From Streptomyces erythrochromogenes (GTDB taxonomy: Bacteria > Actinomycetota > Actinomycetes > Streptomycetales > Streptomycetaceae): 64,000 nt of DNA. How positions within the stretch are numbered: the first letter of the stretch is position 1; each line of letters opens with the position of its first letter. This document shows positions 35,290 through 43,456 of the stretch, piece after piece. Under the pieces are notes generated by a model that ran no database searches, was not told the DNA's origin, and was given only the letters and a program-made list of their open reading frames with translations. The stretch spans positions 1,240,001-1,304,000 of the forward strand of contig NZ_CP108036.1 in assembly GCF_036170895.1 (NCBI RefSeq), written 5' to 3'. The position numbers and the translations under genes are program-made.

Positions 35290-36723
35290 ATGGGCACACG
35301 GTTCAGGCATGTCTCGCCGGTCTCGACTGCCGTAGCGCTGCTCACACTTGCCGCCACGCTCACTTCGACCGGCAGCGCGCAGGCGGCCGCCACGCGGGTC
35401 CGCTCGGGCAGCAGCTCGGACGTCAGCCGCACGTCATGGCAGGGCCCCGCCTTCACCATGAACGGCGACGGCAAGATCATCCCCGGATCGATGTCGGCCG
35501 CCATCGACGCCATACGCGGCGGGACCGGCAGCCTGGACGTCGTCGTACTGGCCGGCTCCGCCCCCACCTCAGGCAGCACCACGCCCGAATGCGACGCCGC
35601 CATGGCGCTGCCCGGCGTCAACTCCTGTACCACCTGGACTCTGACCGCCGCCGCGGACGGCAACAACAGCCAGGTCAATTCCGACATCCGCAACGCTGAA
35701 TTCGTCTACTTCGCCGGCGGTGACCAATGCCGCTACGCCGCCTGGAAGGGCAGCGCACTGGAGGCATCCGTCGAGTCCGTCGCAGCCAAGGGCGGCGGCT
35801 CGGGCGGCGGCAGCGCCGGCCACCACATCAACAGCCCCGTCGTCTACGACGCCTGCAAGGGGAGCGTCACCAGCGCCGAAGCCCTCGCGAACCCGTACGA
35901 CAGCTACATCACCTTCACCACCGGCATGTTCGACTGGGCGAACTACAGCGGAGTCATCAACGACTCCCACTTCACCACCCGCGACCGGATGGGCCGCACC
36001 ATGGCCTTCGTCGCCCGCGCCATCAAGGACGGCCGGACCTCCGGAGGCAAGGCCTGGGGCGTAGGAGTCGAGGAAGGCAGCTCGCTGCTCCTCGACAAGA
36101 ACGGAACAGCCACCCTCTACGGAAAGGAGGCCTTCGTGGTCCTGGGCGACCACCAGCCGGAGCAGGCATCGTCCGGCAAGCCCCTGACCTTCTCCGACTA
36201 CAAGATCTGGCGCCTGGGCCCCGGACAGACCTACGACTTCAAGAACCGCCCCACCTGCGGCTACTACCACCGCAGCGTCACAAACGGAGTCGCCGACCCC
36301 AACCTGTACACCGGCACTCTGCAGAGCACCTGCTCACCGACCGGCGGCACGTCCACCCTGGCCGAAACCGAAGCGAACGACACGCGCGCCACCGCCGACG
36401 ACGCCACCGCCCTCACCTACCCCGCCACACTCACGGGCAGCATGAAGTCGACCAGCGACCGGGACTACTTCCGCGTCGCCTTCGCAGCCGGTGAGCGCGT
36501 CACCATCGTCTGCGCCATTCCCGACGGAGCCTATGACGCCGACCTTTACCTCCTGGACTCCAGCGGCAGCACCCTCGCCCGTTCGGTGAACGACGGAGCA
36601 GGTACCGACGAGAGCCTGACCTTCACCAGGACCGCCACGGGAAGCAGCACCTACTACCTGGAGCTCGACGCCTACCAGGGGTCGGGCAGCTCCGCCTATA
36701 CGTGCACCCTGACCAAAGGCTGA
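35290..36723 (+). CDS. Secreted cyanophycinase-like peptidase with PPC domain
   Basis: A 477-residue exported protein. The signal peptide (residues 1-33) ends near SAQAAA. The S51-like domain keeps Gln146 in FAGGDQCRY, the nucleophile Ser175 in GGGSAGHHI, and His227 in GVINDSHFTTRDRMGR. From about residue 360 a linker leads to a pre-peptidase C-terminal (PPC) beta-sandwich (LAETEANDTRATADDATAL; DRDYFRVAFAAGERVTIVC), usual in secreted peptidases and often removed on maturation. It is only distantly similar to the protein at 29582. It faces the importer operon divergently, sharing the 35029 inverted repeat. Confidence 0.82.
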   Translation: MGTRFRHVSPVSTAVALLTLAATLTSTGSAQAAATRVRSGSSSDVSRTSWQGPAFTMNGDGKIIPGSMSAAIDAIRGGTGSLDVVVLAGSAPTSGSTTPECDAAMALPGVNSCTTWTLTAAADGNNSQVNSDIRNAEFVYFAGGDQCRYAAWKGSALEASVESVAAKGGGSGGGSAGHHINSPVVYDACKGSVTSAEALANPYDSYITFTTGMFDWANYSGVINDSHFTTRDRMGRTMAFVARAIKDGRTSGGKAWGVGVEEGSSLLLDKNGTATLYGKEAFVVLGDHQPEQASSGKPLTFSDYKIWRLGPGQTYDFKNRPTCGYYHRSVTNGVADPNLYTGTLQSTCSPTGGTSTLAETEANDTRATADDATALTYPATLTGSMKSTSDRDYFRVAFAAGERVTIVCAIPDGAYDADLYLLDSSGSTLARSVNDGAGTDESLTFTRTATGSSTYYLELDAYQGSGSSAYTCTLTKG

Positions 36724-36731
36724 GTTGCGAC

Positions 36732-36869
36732 GCATGCCGGACCGTGACCTCCGACTACCCGTCACCCTTCCGGTTCACCGGCGAACTCCACACCGTGACC
36801 ATCGACCTGTCGGGCGAACTCATCACCGATGCGGACAGCGAGATGCGCATGCACATGGCCCGGCAGTGA
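36732..36869 (+). pseudogene. Arylsulfatase C-terminal tail
   Basis: The plus frame reads FRFTGELHTVTIDLSGELIT and DADSEMRMHMARQ before a stop at 36867-36869, the closing strands of a type I arylsulfatase. No catalytic domain precedes it; the secreted peptidase gene ends 8 nt upstream. The end of the convergent MmyB-type gene overlaps it antisense. Confidence 0.65.
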
Positions 36870-37769
36870 ACCAGGGGCATGCCGCGTGTCGCCGGCCGCG
36901 GGGGCGGGGGACGGCGCGCTCCAACTGCCGAGCAGCCGCAGCGCGTCGCTGGCGCGGGTGTCGGGGGCGGTGAAGACGACGAGGGACGCCCCGTCGTCGC
37001 CCGGCAGGGCGAGGGTCTCGAAGGCGAGGTCGAAGCCGCCGACGACGGGGTGCCGGAAGCTCTTGGTGCCGTGTGTCTTCTGCTGCACCTCCTGCGCCGC
37101 CCACCGGTGGCGGAACTCCGCGCTGTGTGCGCTCAGTTCGGCGATGCGCGCGGCGAGGGGCCTGTCTGCGGGGCGGCGGCCCGCGGAGAAGCGCAGGAAG
37201 CCGATGGTCTGACGGGCCACGTCCGCCCACCTCGGGTAGAGCCGGCGGGCGGCGTCGTCGAGGAACACGTGCCGGGCGAGGTTCAGCCGCCCGGGGACCC
37301 TGCCGATCGGTTCGCCGAGGAGGGCGCGGGCGAGGCCGTTGGCGTCGAGGACGTCCATGGCGGGGCTGAGGACGTACGCCGGGACGGCTCCCACCGCGGA
37401 CAGCAGGCGCCCCAGCCCGTCCCGTACGGGTACGTCCTGTTCCTCGTCCGCAGGCTCGGCGGAGGTCGGGACTCCCGAGAACCTTGCGCCGGGGGCCCGG
37501 TGGGCGAGGTCGTGGAGGTGGGCGCGCTCGGTCGGATCGAGTCGCAGGGCGCGGGCGAGGGCGTCGAGCACGGCATCGGAGGGGTTGCGCGCGCGGCCTT
37601 GTTCCAGACGCGTGTAGTAGACGTCGCTGACGCCCGCGAGGTCCGCCACCTCCTCGCGGCGCAGCCCCGGGACGCGGCGCCGTCCGTGCGGGTGGAGTCC
37701 GGCTGCCTGCGGAGTGATGCGGGAGCGCCGCGACTTCAGGAAGGGGCCGAGCTCGTTGGCTGGGTTCAT
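36762..37769 (-). CDS. MmyB-type XRE-family transcriptional regulator
   Basis: A 335-residue regulator. The N-terminal XRE helix-turn-helix spans about residues 9-80 (LRREEVADLAGVSDVYYTRL; EQGRARNPSDAVLDALARAL). The MmyB ligand-binding domain lies at about 115-285 (VPAYVLSPAMDVLDANGLAR; HPVVGGFDLAFETLALPGDD). The final 35 residues are encoded antisense to an arylsulfatase relic, so the natural C-terminus may have been replaced. Regulators of this type often control a divergent oxidoreductase gene, and one starts at 37965. Confidence 0.85.
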   Translation of the reverse strand: MNPANELGPFLKSRRSRITPQAAGLHPHGRRRVPGLRREEVADLAGVSDVYYTRLEQGRARNPSDAVLDALARALRLDPTERAHLHDLAHRAPGARFSGVPTSAEPADEEQDVPVRDGLGRLLSAVGAVPAYVLSPAMDVLDANGLARALLGEPIGRVPGRLNLARHVFLDDAARRLYPRWADVARQTIGFLRFSAGRRPADRPLAARIAELSAHSAEFRHRWAAQEVQQKTHGTKSFRHPVVGGFDLAFETLALPGDDGASLVVFTAPDTRASDALRLLGSWSAPSPAPAAGDTRHAPGSLPGHVHAHLAVRIGDEFARQVDGHGVEFAGEPEG

Positions 37770-37964
37770 GCGCGTCAGTATGCGCGGGGGTGATCCGCGG
37801 CTGCCTGTCCCTGCCGGTACCCCCTTCGCCGGCCTGCGGATAGCCCTCGCCGCCTGGTACTCGCGGGGTAGTGGTTGCCCGCAGGGGCCTTCGCCAGGGT
37901 GAAGGAGGTGCGAGCGCACCACCGCCCCGTGGGGGCGGACGTTCGAAACGACAGGGGCATCCCG

Positions 37965-38870
37965 ATGCGCGCAGTGGTCTTCTCCGAGTACGGAGACGAG
38001 AGCGTCCTCGCATTCACCGACCGGCCGGTGCCGAGTCCGGCGGAGGGAGAGATCCTGGTCGAGGTCTTGGCCGCCGGGGTCAACCCGGTCGACTGGAAGC
38101 ACCGCGAAGGAGCGGTACGCAGCGACCGGCCCTTCCCGCTCGGGATGGGCTGGGACGTGGCGGGTGTGGTGCGCCGTACGGTGCCGGGCGGCCCGGCGGT
38201 CGGCGAGTCCGTGTACGGGATGCTGCCGCTGCCGTACGGCGGCGCCTATCAGCAGTTCGCCGCTCTGCCGGCCTCCGCCGTGGCTCCCATGCCCGCCAGG
38301 CTGTCCCACGCCGAGGCGGCCGCGGTCCCGCTGGCCGCGCTGACGGCCTGGCAGGCGCTGGAGGCGGCAGGCGTGACCGCGGGGCACCGCGTCCTGGTGC
38401 ACGCGGGCGCCGGCGGCGTCGGACATTTCGCCGTGCAGTTCGCCCGGCACCGGGGAGCACACGTCACCGCCACCGCCTCCGCCCGCAACCTCGATTTCCT
38501 GCGCGGCCTCGGCGTCGACGAACCCGTCGACCGGGGGACGGCGGACCTGACCGCGGCCGAGCCCTTCGACATGGTCCTCGACACCGTGGGGGGCGAGGTG
38601 CAGCGCGCCTCGTGGCACCTGCTGCGTCCCGGCGGCACCCTCGTCACCCTCCCCGAACCCGTGGACGAGGCGCACCGGCTGCCCGGCATCGACGCCCGCC
38701 GTGTCATCGTCGCCCCCGACGGCGAGGCACTGCGCCGGATCGGCGCGCTCGTCGACGACGGCACGGTCCGTGTCGAGGTGCAGTCGGTCCTGCCCCTGCA
38801 CGCGGCGGCCGAGGCGCACCGCCTCAGCAAGGAGGGCCGGGTCCGCGGGAAGCTGGTTCTCAGCCTCTGA
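37965..38870 (+). CDS. Zinc-free medium-chain NADP-dependent oxidoreductase (quinone-oxidoreductase type)
   Basis: A 301-residue MDR-superfamily enzyme. The N-terminal GroES-like domain has VEVLAAGVNPVDWKHREG. The Rossmann motif is VLVHAGAGGVGHFAVQFAR (about residues 144-162). Zinc-ligand cysteines are absent, which places it with quinone or enone reductases. Divergent from the MmyB-type regulator, with which it shares a 195-nt intergenic region. ATG 37965 is preceded by ACAGGGG. The substrate is unknown. Confidence 0.85.
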   Translation: MRAVVFSEYGDESVLAFTDRPVPSPAEGEILVEVLAAGVNPVDWKHREGAVRSDRPFPLGMGWDVAGVVRRTVPGGPAVGESVYGMLPLPYGGAYQQFAALPASAVAPMPARLSHAEAAAVPLAALTAWQALEAAGVTAGHRVLVHAGAGGVGHFAVQFARHRGAHVTATASARNLDFLRGLGVDEPVDRGTADLTAAEPFDMVLDTVGGEVQRASWHLLRPGGTLVTLPEPVDEAHRLPGIDARRVIVAPDGEALRRIGALVDDGTVRVEVQSVLPLHAAAEAHRLSKEGRVRGKLVLSL

Positions 38871-39032
38871 GCGGCGGCGGGGCGGCGGACGAGCCGGAGA
38901 GGACGGACCTGAGCCCGGGACAAATACGGCGGGAACACCATGAACTCCTCACCTTCTGTGCGCCGTTACAGTAGCGACGGCGTCAGTCGGTTCGGCCGCG
39001 AGGGAGCGGGAACCGCGTGAAGGAGGCTTTGC

Positions 39033-39428
39033 ATGCTCGAATGGAAGCAGGTCCGCTCCGGCATCCGTCCCGTGCCCGATCCGGCCGCGACGTCGATGGT
39101 CTGGGCCGTCGCGGCCGCCACCGCCTTCGCCTTGGTCGCCGTCTTCAATTTCCTCGACGGACAGGGTGACCCCACCCTCGACCTGGTCGCGATCTCCCTC
39201 ACCGTGGCCCTGGTCAGCACGGGAGCGCGCCTCACCGCCGCACCGGGAACCGCCCTGCTCTGCTGGCTCGTGCTCAACGCCTTCGCCACGGCCCCCATAG
39301 GGGCTCTCACCTGGGAGGCCCCGTACGACCTCGGCCGGATCGTATGCCTCCTCGCGGCCGCCGGCACGGGGACCGTCCTCGCCCGGCTCGCCCACGCCCG
39401 ATCCGCCTACCACCGTCTGACGCCGTAG
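39033..39428 (+). CDS. Membrane protein of unknown function
   Basis: A 131-residue protein with four predicted membrane helices (about residues 22-42, 48-62, 66-85 and 95-115), a short basic cytoplasmic tail and no recognised motif. ATG 39033 follows GAAGGAGG. The four-helix layout resembles the membrane-sensing part of some kinases (DUF4118-like), but no kinase follows. It stands alone. Confidence 0.6.
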   Translation: MLEWKQVRSGIRPVPDPAATSMVWAVAAATAFALVAVFNFLDGQGDPTLDLVAISLTVALVSTGARLTAAPGTALLCWLVLNAFATAPIGALTWEAPYDLGRIVCLLAAAGTGTVLARLAHARSAYHRLTP

Positions 39429-39496
39429 GCCGCCGGATCTGGGGCAGCCGTCGCCCGCGTGCTCCGGCTCGGCGGGGTTGGTGACGGGGCCGGTGG

Positions 39497-40576
39497 TCAC
39501 CGTTCGGCTCCTTCGGCGCCGACGGAGGTCAGGAACCGCTGCTGGTCGGTGAGGAATCCCTCGGCGAACAGGGCTCTGGGCGCGAACAGCGCGGTCAGGG
39601 TCAGGCGCAGCGGAGATTCCTCGACGGCGTGTTCGACCAGGCCGTGGGTGGCATCGGGGTAGTGGGCGACGCGCAGCGCCGGCCCCGGTAGCAGGCTGCG
39701 GTACGCGGCCTCGGTGTCGGCGGTGTCCACGTTGACGTCGTGTCCGGCGAGCACCAGGAGGACGGGTGTGCCGCGCAGGGCCGGCAGGTCCGCGCTCGCG
39801 TCGGCTGTGTGGTTCTTGGAGACGAACCGCCAGCGGGCGGCGGTCATGCCCTTGGGGTCGCCGACGGCGCGGACGTACTCCTCGTAGGAGGCACCGCGCC
39901 CGAGGAGTTCCAGGCCGGTCTCGCGGCGGCCCAGGGCGGTCGCGACCTCCGCGTCGGAGGCGCCGTCCCGGCTCAGCTCGGCGAGGAGGTTGTAGCGGCC
40001 CTGCCGGTGCCAGTTGACGGCGGGCGAGACGGCGATGACGAACCGGATGCCGCGGTCCTCGGCGGCGATCTTGGGCAGGACCCAGCCGGCCTGGCTGGCG
40101 CCCCACAATCCGATCCTGCCGCCGTCGATGTCCGGGCGCTGCCGGGCCCAGGCGATGGCGTCGGCGGCTTCGCCGGCCCGGTCGGCCATGCTCTGGTCGA
40201 GCCAGTCGCCCGGGGCGCCGCCGACGCCGGGTTTGTTCCAGGACAGCGAGGCGTACCCGGAACGGGCGAAAGCCTCCCACATCGGACGGTAGAAGGTGTC
40301 GTGGGTGGCGTCCACCGGCCCGTCCCCGTGCACGAACACCACCAGCGGGAACGGCCCCTTCCCCCGCTCGGGCAAAGCCAGGACGCCGTCCAGGGCGCGC
40401 CCTGCCTGGCGTATCGCCACCGGTTCCTCGCGCAGCTCGTAGGTGTTCTGCCACACCGCCAGTCCGCCCAGGCCCGCCGCCACGACCACCAGCGCGGCCA
40501 GCGCCGCGAGCGCGGCCCGCACCACTCGGCGACGGCGCGGCGTGCTTGTCGTACGTGTCGCGCGCACCGCTTTCAT
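39497..40576 (-). CDS. Membrane-anchored alpha/beta-hydrolase
   Basis: A 359-residue protein. Residues 18-42 form an uncleaved anchor helix. The hydrolase fold follows with the oxyanion region VVFVHGDGPVDATHDTF, the nucleophile elbow GLWGASQAGW (Ser about 161), an acid in VLLVLAGHDVNVDT and the His in DATHGLVEH (about 308). The substrate is unknown; relatives are acyl-peptide or dipeptidyl-like hydrolases. It is divergent from the acetyltransferase gene; AT-rich sequence between them holds both promoters. Confidence 0.82.
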   Translation of the reverse strand: MKAVRATRTTSTPRRRRVVRAALAALAALVVVAAGLGGLAVWQNTYELREEPVAIRQAGRALDGVLALPERGKGPFPLVVFVHGDGPVDATHDTFYRPMWEAFARSGYASLSWNKPGVGGAPGDWLDQSMADRAGEAADAIAWARQRPDIDGGRIGLWGASQAGWVLPKIAAEDRGIRFVIAVSPAVNWHRQGRYNLLAELSRDGASDAEVATALGRRETGLELLGRGASYEEYVRAVGDPKGMTAARWRFVSKNHTADASADLPALRGTPVLLVLAGHDVNVDTADTEAAYRSLLPGPALRVAHYPDATHGLVEHAVEESPLRLTLTALFAPRALFAEGFLTDQQRFLTSVGAEGAER

Positions 40577-40627
40577 CCGACCCCTCCCAAAAAACTACTG
40601 TTCCCATAACGCTCGTTTTCAATTCGA

Positions 40628-40646
40628 CCGTACTATGTTCATACGG
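40628..40646. promoter_or_regulatory. Inverted repeat over the -10 region of the GNAT-PaaX operon
   Basis: CCGTA-N9-TACGG overlaps TACTAT (40631-40636), a good -10 candidate for the rightward operon 19 nt before the acetyltransferase ATG. The PaaX-like repressor encoded in the same operon could bind here. The region 40590-40645 is clearly AT-rich compared with its surroundings. Confidence 0.4.
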
Positions 40647-40664
40647 AGAAGGCGAGGAGGAAGC

Positions 40665-41294
40665 ATGGACGCAGCAGTCGTCATCGGACGCGGCGTGCCG
40701 CGCGGGGCCGAGGAGCAGGTCGCCGAGCTGTACTGGGAGGCCTTCGGCCGAAAGCTCGGCGCCGCCCTGGGCCCGCCGGAGCGCGGCCGGGCCTTCATCG
40801 CCGGCCATCTCCACCACGACCGCGCCGCCGTCGCCCTCACCCCCGGCGGCGACCGCGTCGTGGGCGTGGCCGGCTACCGGCTCGGCGGACGCGCGCTGAC
40901 CGGCGGCGGCGCGCGCGACGTGCTCCGCGCCTACGGGCTCTTCCGCGGCCTGCCCCGGATCGCCTTACTGGCGCTGCTCGAACGCACCCCGGAGCCGGGC
41001 GAACTGGTCATGGACGGCATCGCCGTCGACCCCGCACACCGCGGCGCGGGCATCGGCAGCCTGCTGCTGGCCCAGATCGCGGCCGTCGCGGCCGAACACG
41101 GGTGCTCCCGGGTCAGGCTCGACGTCATCGACGTCAACCCCAGGGCCCGCGCCCTGTACGAGCGGCACGGCTTCAGCGCCGTACGGACCGAGCAGACCCC
41201 GTATCTCGAGCGCCTCATGGGCTTCGGCTCGGTGACTACGATGCACCGGGCCGTCGAGGCCCGCCCCGGCCACACCTTGGAGCAGCAGCGATGA
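40665..41294 (+). CDS. GNAT-family acetyltransferase
   Basis: A 209-residue protein. The acetyl-CoA site is in AVDPAHRGAGIGSLLLAQIA (about residues 124-143), with VDVNPRA-type motif DVIDVNPRARALYERHGF later. The acceptor is unknown. Codon 101 is TTA (40965-40967, in RIALLALLER), so translation may need the bldA leucyl-tRNA. The stop overlaps the PaaX gene start (ATGA), and GAGGAGGAAG precedes ATG 40665. Confidence 0.88.
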   Translation: MDAAVVIGRGVPRGAEEQVAELYWEAFGRKLGAALGPPERGRAFIAGHLHHDRAAVALTPGGDRVVGVAGYRLGGRALTGGGARDVLRAYGLFRGLPRIALLALLERTPEPGELVMDGIAVDPAHRGAGIGSLLLAQIAAVAAEHGCSRVRLDVIDVNPRARALYERHGFSAVRTEQTPYLERLMGFGSVTTMHRAVEARPGHTLEQQR

Positions 41295-42199
41295 CCAGCC
41301 GACCCGCGGCAGAGCCCGCCGCCCCCGGCATCGGGACCCGGACTCTGGTGTTCGCGCTCGTCCGCGAGGACGGCACCGTGGACGCGGGCGAGCTGTACGC
41401 CGTCGCCGAAGCGCTCGGCATGACCGATCAGCAGGTCCGGCTGTGCCTCAAACGGCTCGTCGCCGAGGGCCGGTTCACCCAGGAGGGCCGCGGCCGCAAG
41501 GCCCGCCTGGTCGCCACCGCCGACGCGACGGGTGCCGTCGCGCCGGACGCCGAGTACGTCCGCCACGCCTACCGGCAGGACCGGGGACTCGCCCCCTGGG
41601 ACGGAACGTGGCACCTGTTCGCCTTCGCCATCCCCGAGACGGCCCGGCAGTCCCGCGACGCCCTGCGCGACACGCTCCTGCACCTGGGCGCCGCCCCGCT
41701 CCAAGGCGGCCTGTACGTCGCCGCGAACGCGATCGGCGGCATCGTGGAGGCCCACGCCCGCCACCTCGGGGTCCTGCCCTCGCTCACCCGCCTCACCAGC
41801 CGCGACCTCAGAGTCGGCGAGGAGGAGGACCCGGCGCGGCTGGCCGCCCTCCTGTGGCCGCTCGACTCGATCGCCGAACGCCACGAGGCACTGGCCGCCC
41901 TCGCAACGGCCCGCACGGCCCGCCTGTCCGCCCCCGACCGTCCCACCGGCACCGAAAGGCTGACCTGCGCCATCGAGCTCGCGGCGGCATTCACCACCGC
42001 CATGGAGCCCGATCCCCTGCTGCCTCCCGAGCTGCTGCCCCAGCCCTGGCCCGGCACCCGCGCCCGCGCCCTGGCCGCCCGGTGCTGGGAAGCCCTGAGC
42101 GGCGGCGACGACCAGGGCGCCGGCCGCCTGCGCCTGTTCCGCCTCTACGACGAAGCCCTCGCCGCCCCGGACGCGGACCCGGCCCGGCCGGCCGGATGA
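41291..42199 (+). CDS. PaaX-family transcriptional regulator
   Basis: A 302-residue regulator. The N-terminal winged helix (residues 12-80; VFALVREDGTVDAGELYAVA, QQVRLCLKRLVAEGRFTQEG) is followed by the PaaX core (DGTWHLFAFAIPETARQSRD) and a C-terminal helical domain. PaaX relatives are repressors released by aryl-CoA thioesters. It is coupled to the acetyltransferase gene, so both answer to the same signal, perhaps an acyl-CoA. The late TTA codon upstream could couple this regulator to development too. Confidence 0.88.
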   Translation: MTSRPAAEPAAPGIGTRTLVFALVREDGTVDAGELYAVAEALGMTDQQVRLCLKRLVAEGRFTQEGRGRKARLVATADATGAVAPDAEYVRHAYRQDRGLAPWDGTWHLFAFAIPETARQSRDALRDTLLHLGAAPLQGGLYVAANAIGGIVEAHARHLGVLPSLTRLTSRDLRVGEEEDPARLAALLWPLDSIAERHEALAALATARTARLSAPDRPTGTERLTCAIELAAAFTTAMEPDPLLPPELLPQPWPGTRARALAARCWEALSGGDDQGAGRLRLFRLYDEALAAPDADPARPAG

Positions 42200-42206
42200 G
42201 CCGCTG

Positions 42207-43394
42207 TCAGAGGAGCGTGCCGAAGAACCGGCGTACGTCGTCCACGAGCGCTTCCGGTTCCTCCATCGCGAGGAAATGGCCCCCGCGGTCGAGTTCGGTC
42301 CACCGCACGACGTTGTGGTCCCGCTCGGCCCAGCGGCGGATGGTCACGTCGTGGGTGGAGAGCAGGACGGCGGTCGGGACGGTCCCGCGCCCACCGGCTG
42401 CCCCGGCGCCCGGTTCGTCGTACGCGCTCTCCTCCTCACCCCACGCGCCGGCGGAAACCTCCTCGTAGTAGATCTGGGCGGCCGAGGCGGCGGTACCGGT
42501 CAGCCAGTACAGCGAGACCGCGGTCAGCATGCGGTCCCGGTCGATGCTGTCCTCGGGCAGCCCGTCCACCGGGGCGGTCAGCTCCTTGTACTTCTCGACC
42601 ATCCAGGCGAGTTGGCCGACCGGGGAGTCCGTGAGCGCGTAGCCGACCGTCTGCGGCCGCTTGGAGTTGCACTGCAGATAGCCGTCGTTGAAGTCCTGCA
42701 TGGCCTGCCAGCGCCGTTGCTCGGCCTCGGTGAGGCCGTCCGTCTCGCCCTCCGCCCCCACCGGGAACGCGAGCAGGGCGTTGACGTGGACGCCGATCAC
42801 GTGCTCCGGGGCCTGCTCGCCCATCCGGGGCGCAACCCAGGAGCCGGTGTCGTAGCCGTGCACGCCGTAGCGCGCGTAGCCGAGGCGGGACATCAGCCGG
42901 GTGAGCACCGCGGCCATGCGGGCCGCGCCCATTCCGGGCCCTGCGAGCGGGGTGGAGAAGCCGAAGCCCGGCAGTGAGGGAATGACCAGGTGGAAGGCGT
43001 CGGCCGGGCGGCCGCCGTGTGCCCGGGGGTCGGACAGCGGGCCGATGACGTCGAGGAAGTCGGCCACCGAGCCCGGCCAGCCGTGCAACAACACCAGCGG
43101 CACGGCACCGGGCTCGGGGGACCGTACGTGCAGGAAGTGGATGTTCTGCCCCTCGACGTCGGTCAGGTACTGGGGGTACGTGTTCAGCGCGGCCTCGTGC
43201 GTCCGCCAGTCGTAGGCGGTGAGCCAGTGACCGACCAGGCCCTTCAGATAGGCCACCGGAACACCGCGGCTCCAGCCGACACCGGGCAGCTCGTCCGGCC
43301 AGCGGGTGGCGGCGAGGCGGGAGCGGAGGTCGTCGAGCCGGCTCTGGGGGACATCGACACGGAACGGGAACATGCCGGGGATCGTGTTCGTCAT
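42207..43394 (-). CDS. Epoxide hydrolase (EHN-domain family)
   Basis: A 395-residue alpha/beta-hydrolase. Residues 1-110 are the EHN domain ([20 protein letters not shown]). The oxyanion motif is [14 protein letters not shown]. The nucleophile Asp is in HGYDTGSW (about 182) and the catalytic His in [12 protein letters not shown] (about 372). The enzyme opens epoxides with water; the substrate is unknown. ATG 43394 is the start just before FPFRVDVPQ. It is divergent from the WYL regulator across 62 nt holding a perfect inverted repeat. Confidence 0.9.
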   Translation of the reverse strand: MTNTIPGMFPFRVDVPQSRLDDLRSRLAATRWPDELPGVGWSRGVPVAYLKGLVGHWLTAYDWRTHEAALNTYPQYLTDVEGQNIHFLHVRSPEPGAVPLVLLHGWPGSVADFLDVIGPLSDPRAHGGRPADAFHLVIPSLPGFGFSTPLAGPGMGAARMAAVLTRLMSRLGYARYGVHGYDTGSWVAPRMGEQAPEHVIGVHVNALLAFPVGAEGETDGLTEAEQRRWQAMQDFNDGYLQCNSKRPQTVGYALTDSPVGQLAWMVEKYKELTAPVDGLPEDSIDRDRMLTAVSLYWLTGTAASAAQIYYEEVSAGAWGEEESAYDEPGAGAAGGRGTVPTAVLLSTHDVTIRRWAERDHNVVRWTELDRGGHFLAMEEPEALVDDVRRFFGTLL

Positions 43395-43414
43395 GGCCGT
43401 GAGGCTAGGGATCA

Positions 43415-43437
43415 CTTAGGACAGTTCCATTCCTAAG
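43415..43437. promoter_or_regulatory. Inverted repeat between the epoxide hydrolase and WYL genes
   Basis: CTTAGGA-N9-TCCTAAG is a perfect 7-bp inverted repeat centred in the 62-nt divergent region. Its position 20 nt from each start suits an operator for the adjacent WYL-domain regulator, which would control both genes. Confidence 0.6.
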
Positions 43438-43456
43438 CCTGCGGCACCCTGGTGCC

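Noticed and set aside
36762..38819. One 685-residue minus-strand protein including the MmyB regulator
   Set aside because: The N-terminal half reads antisense to the oxidoreductase gene; the regulator has a good start at 37769.
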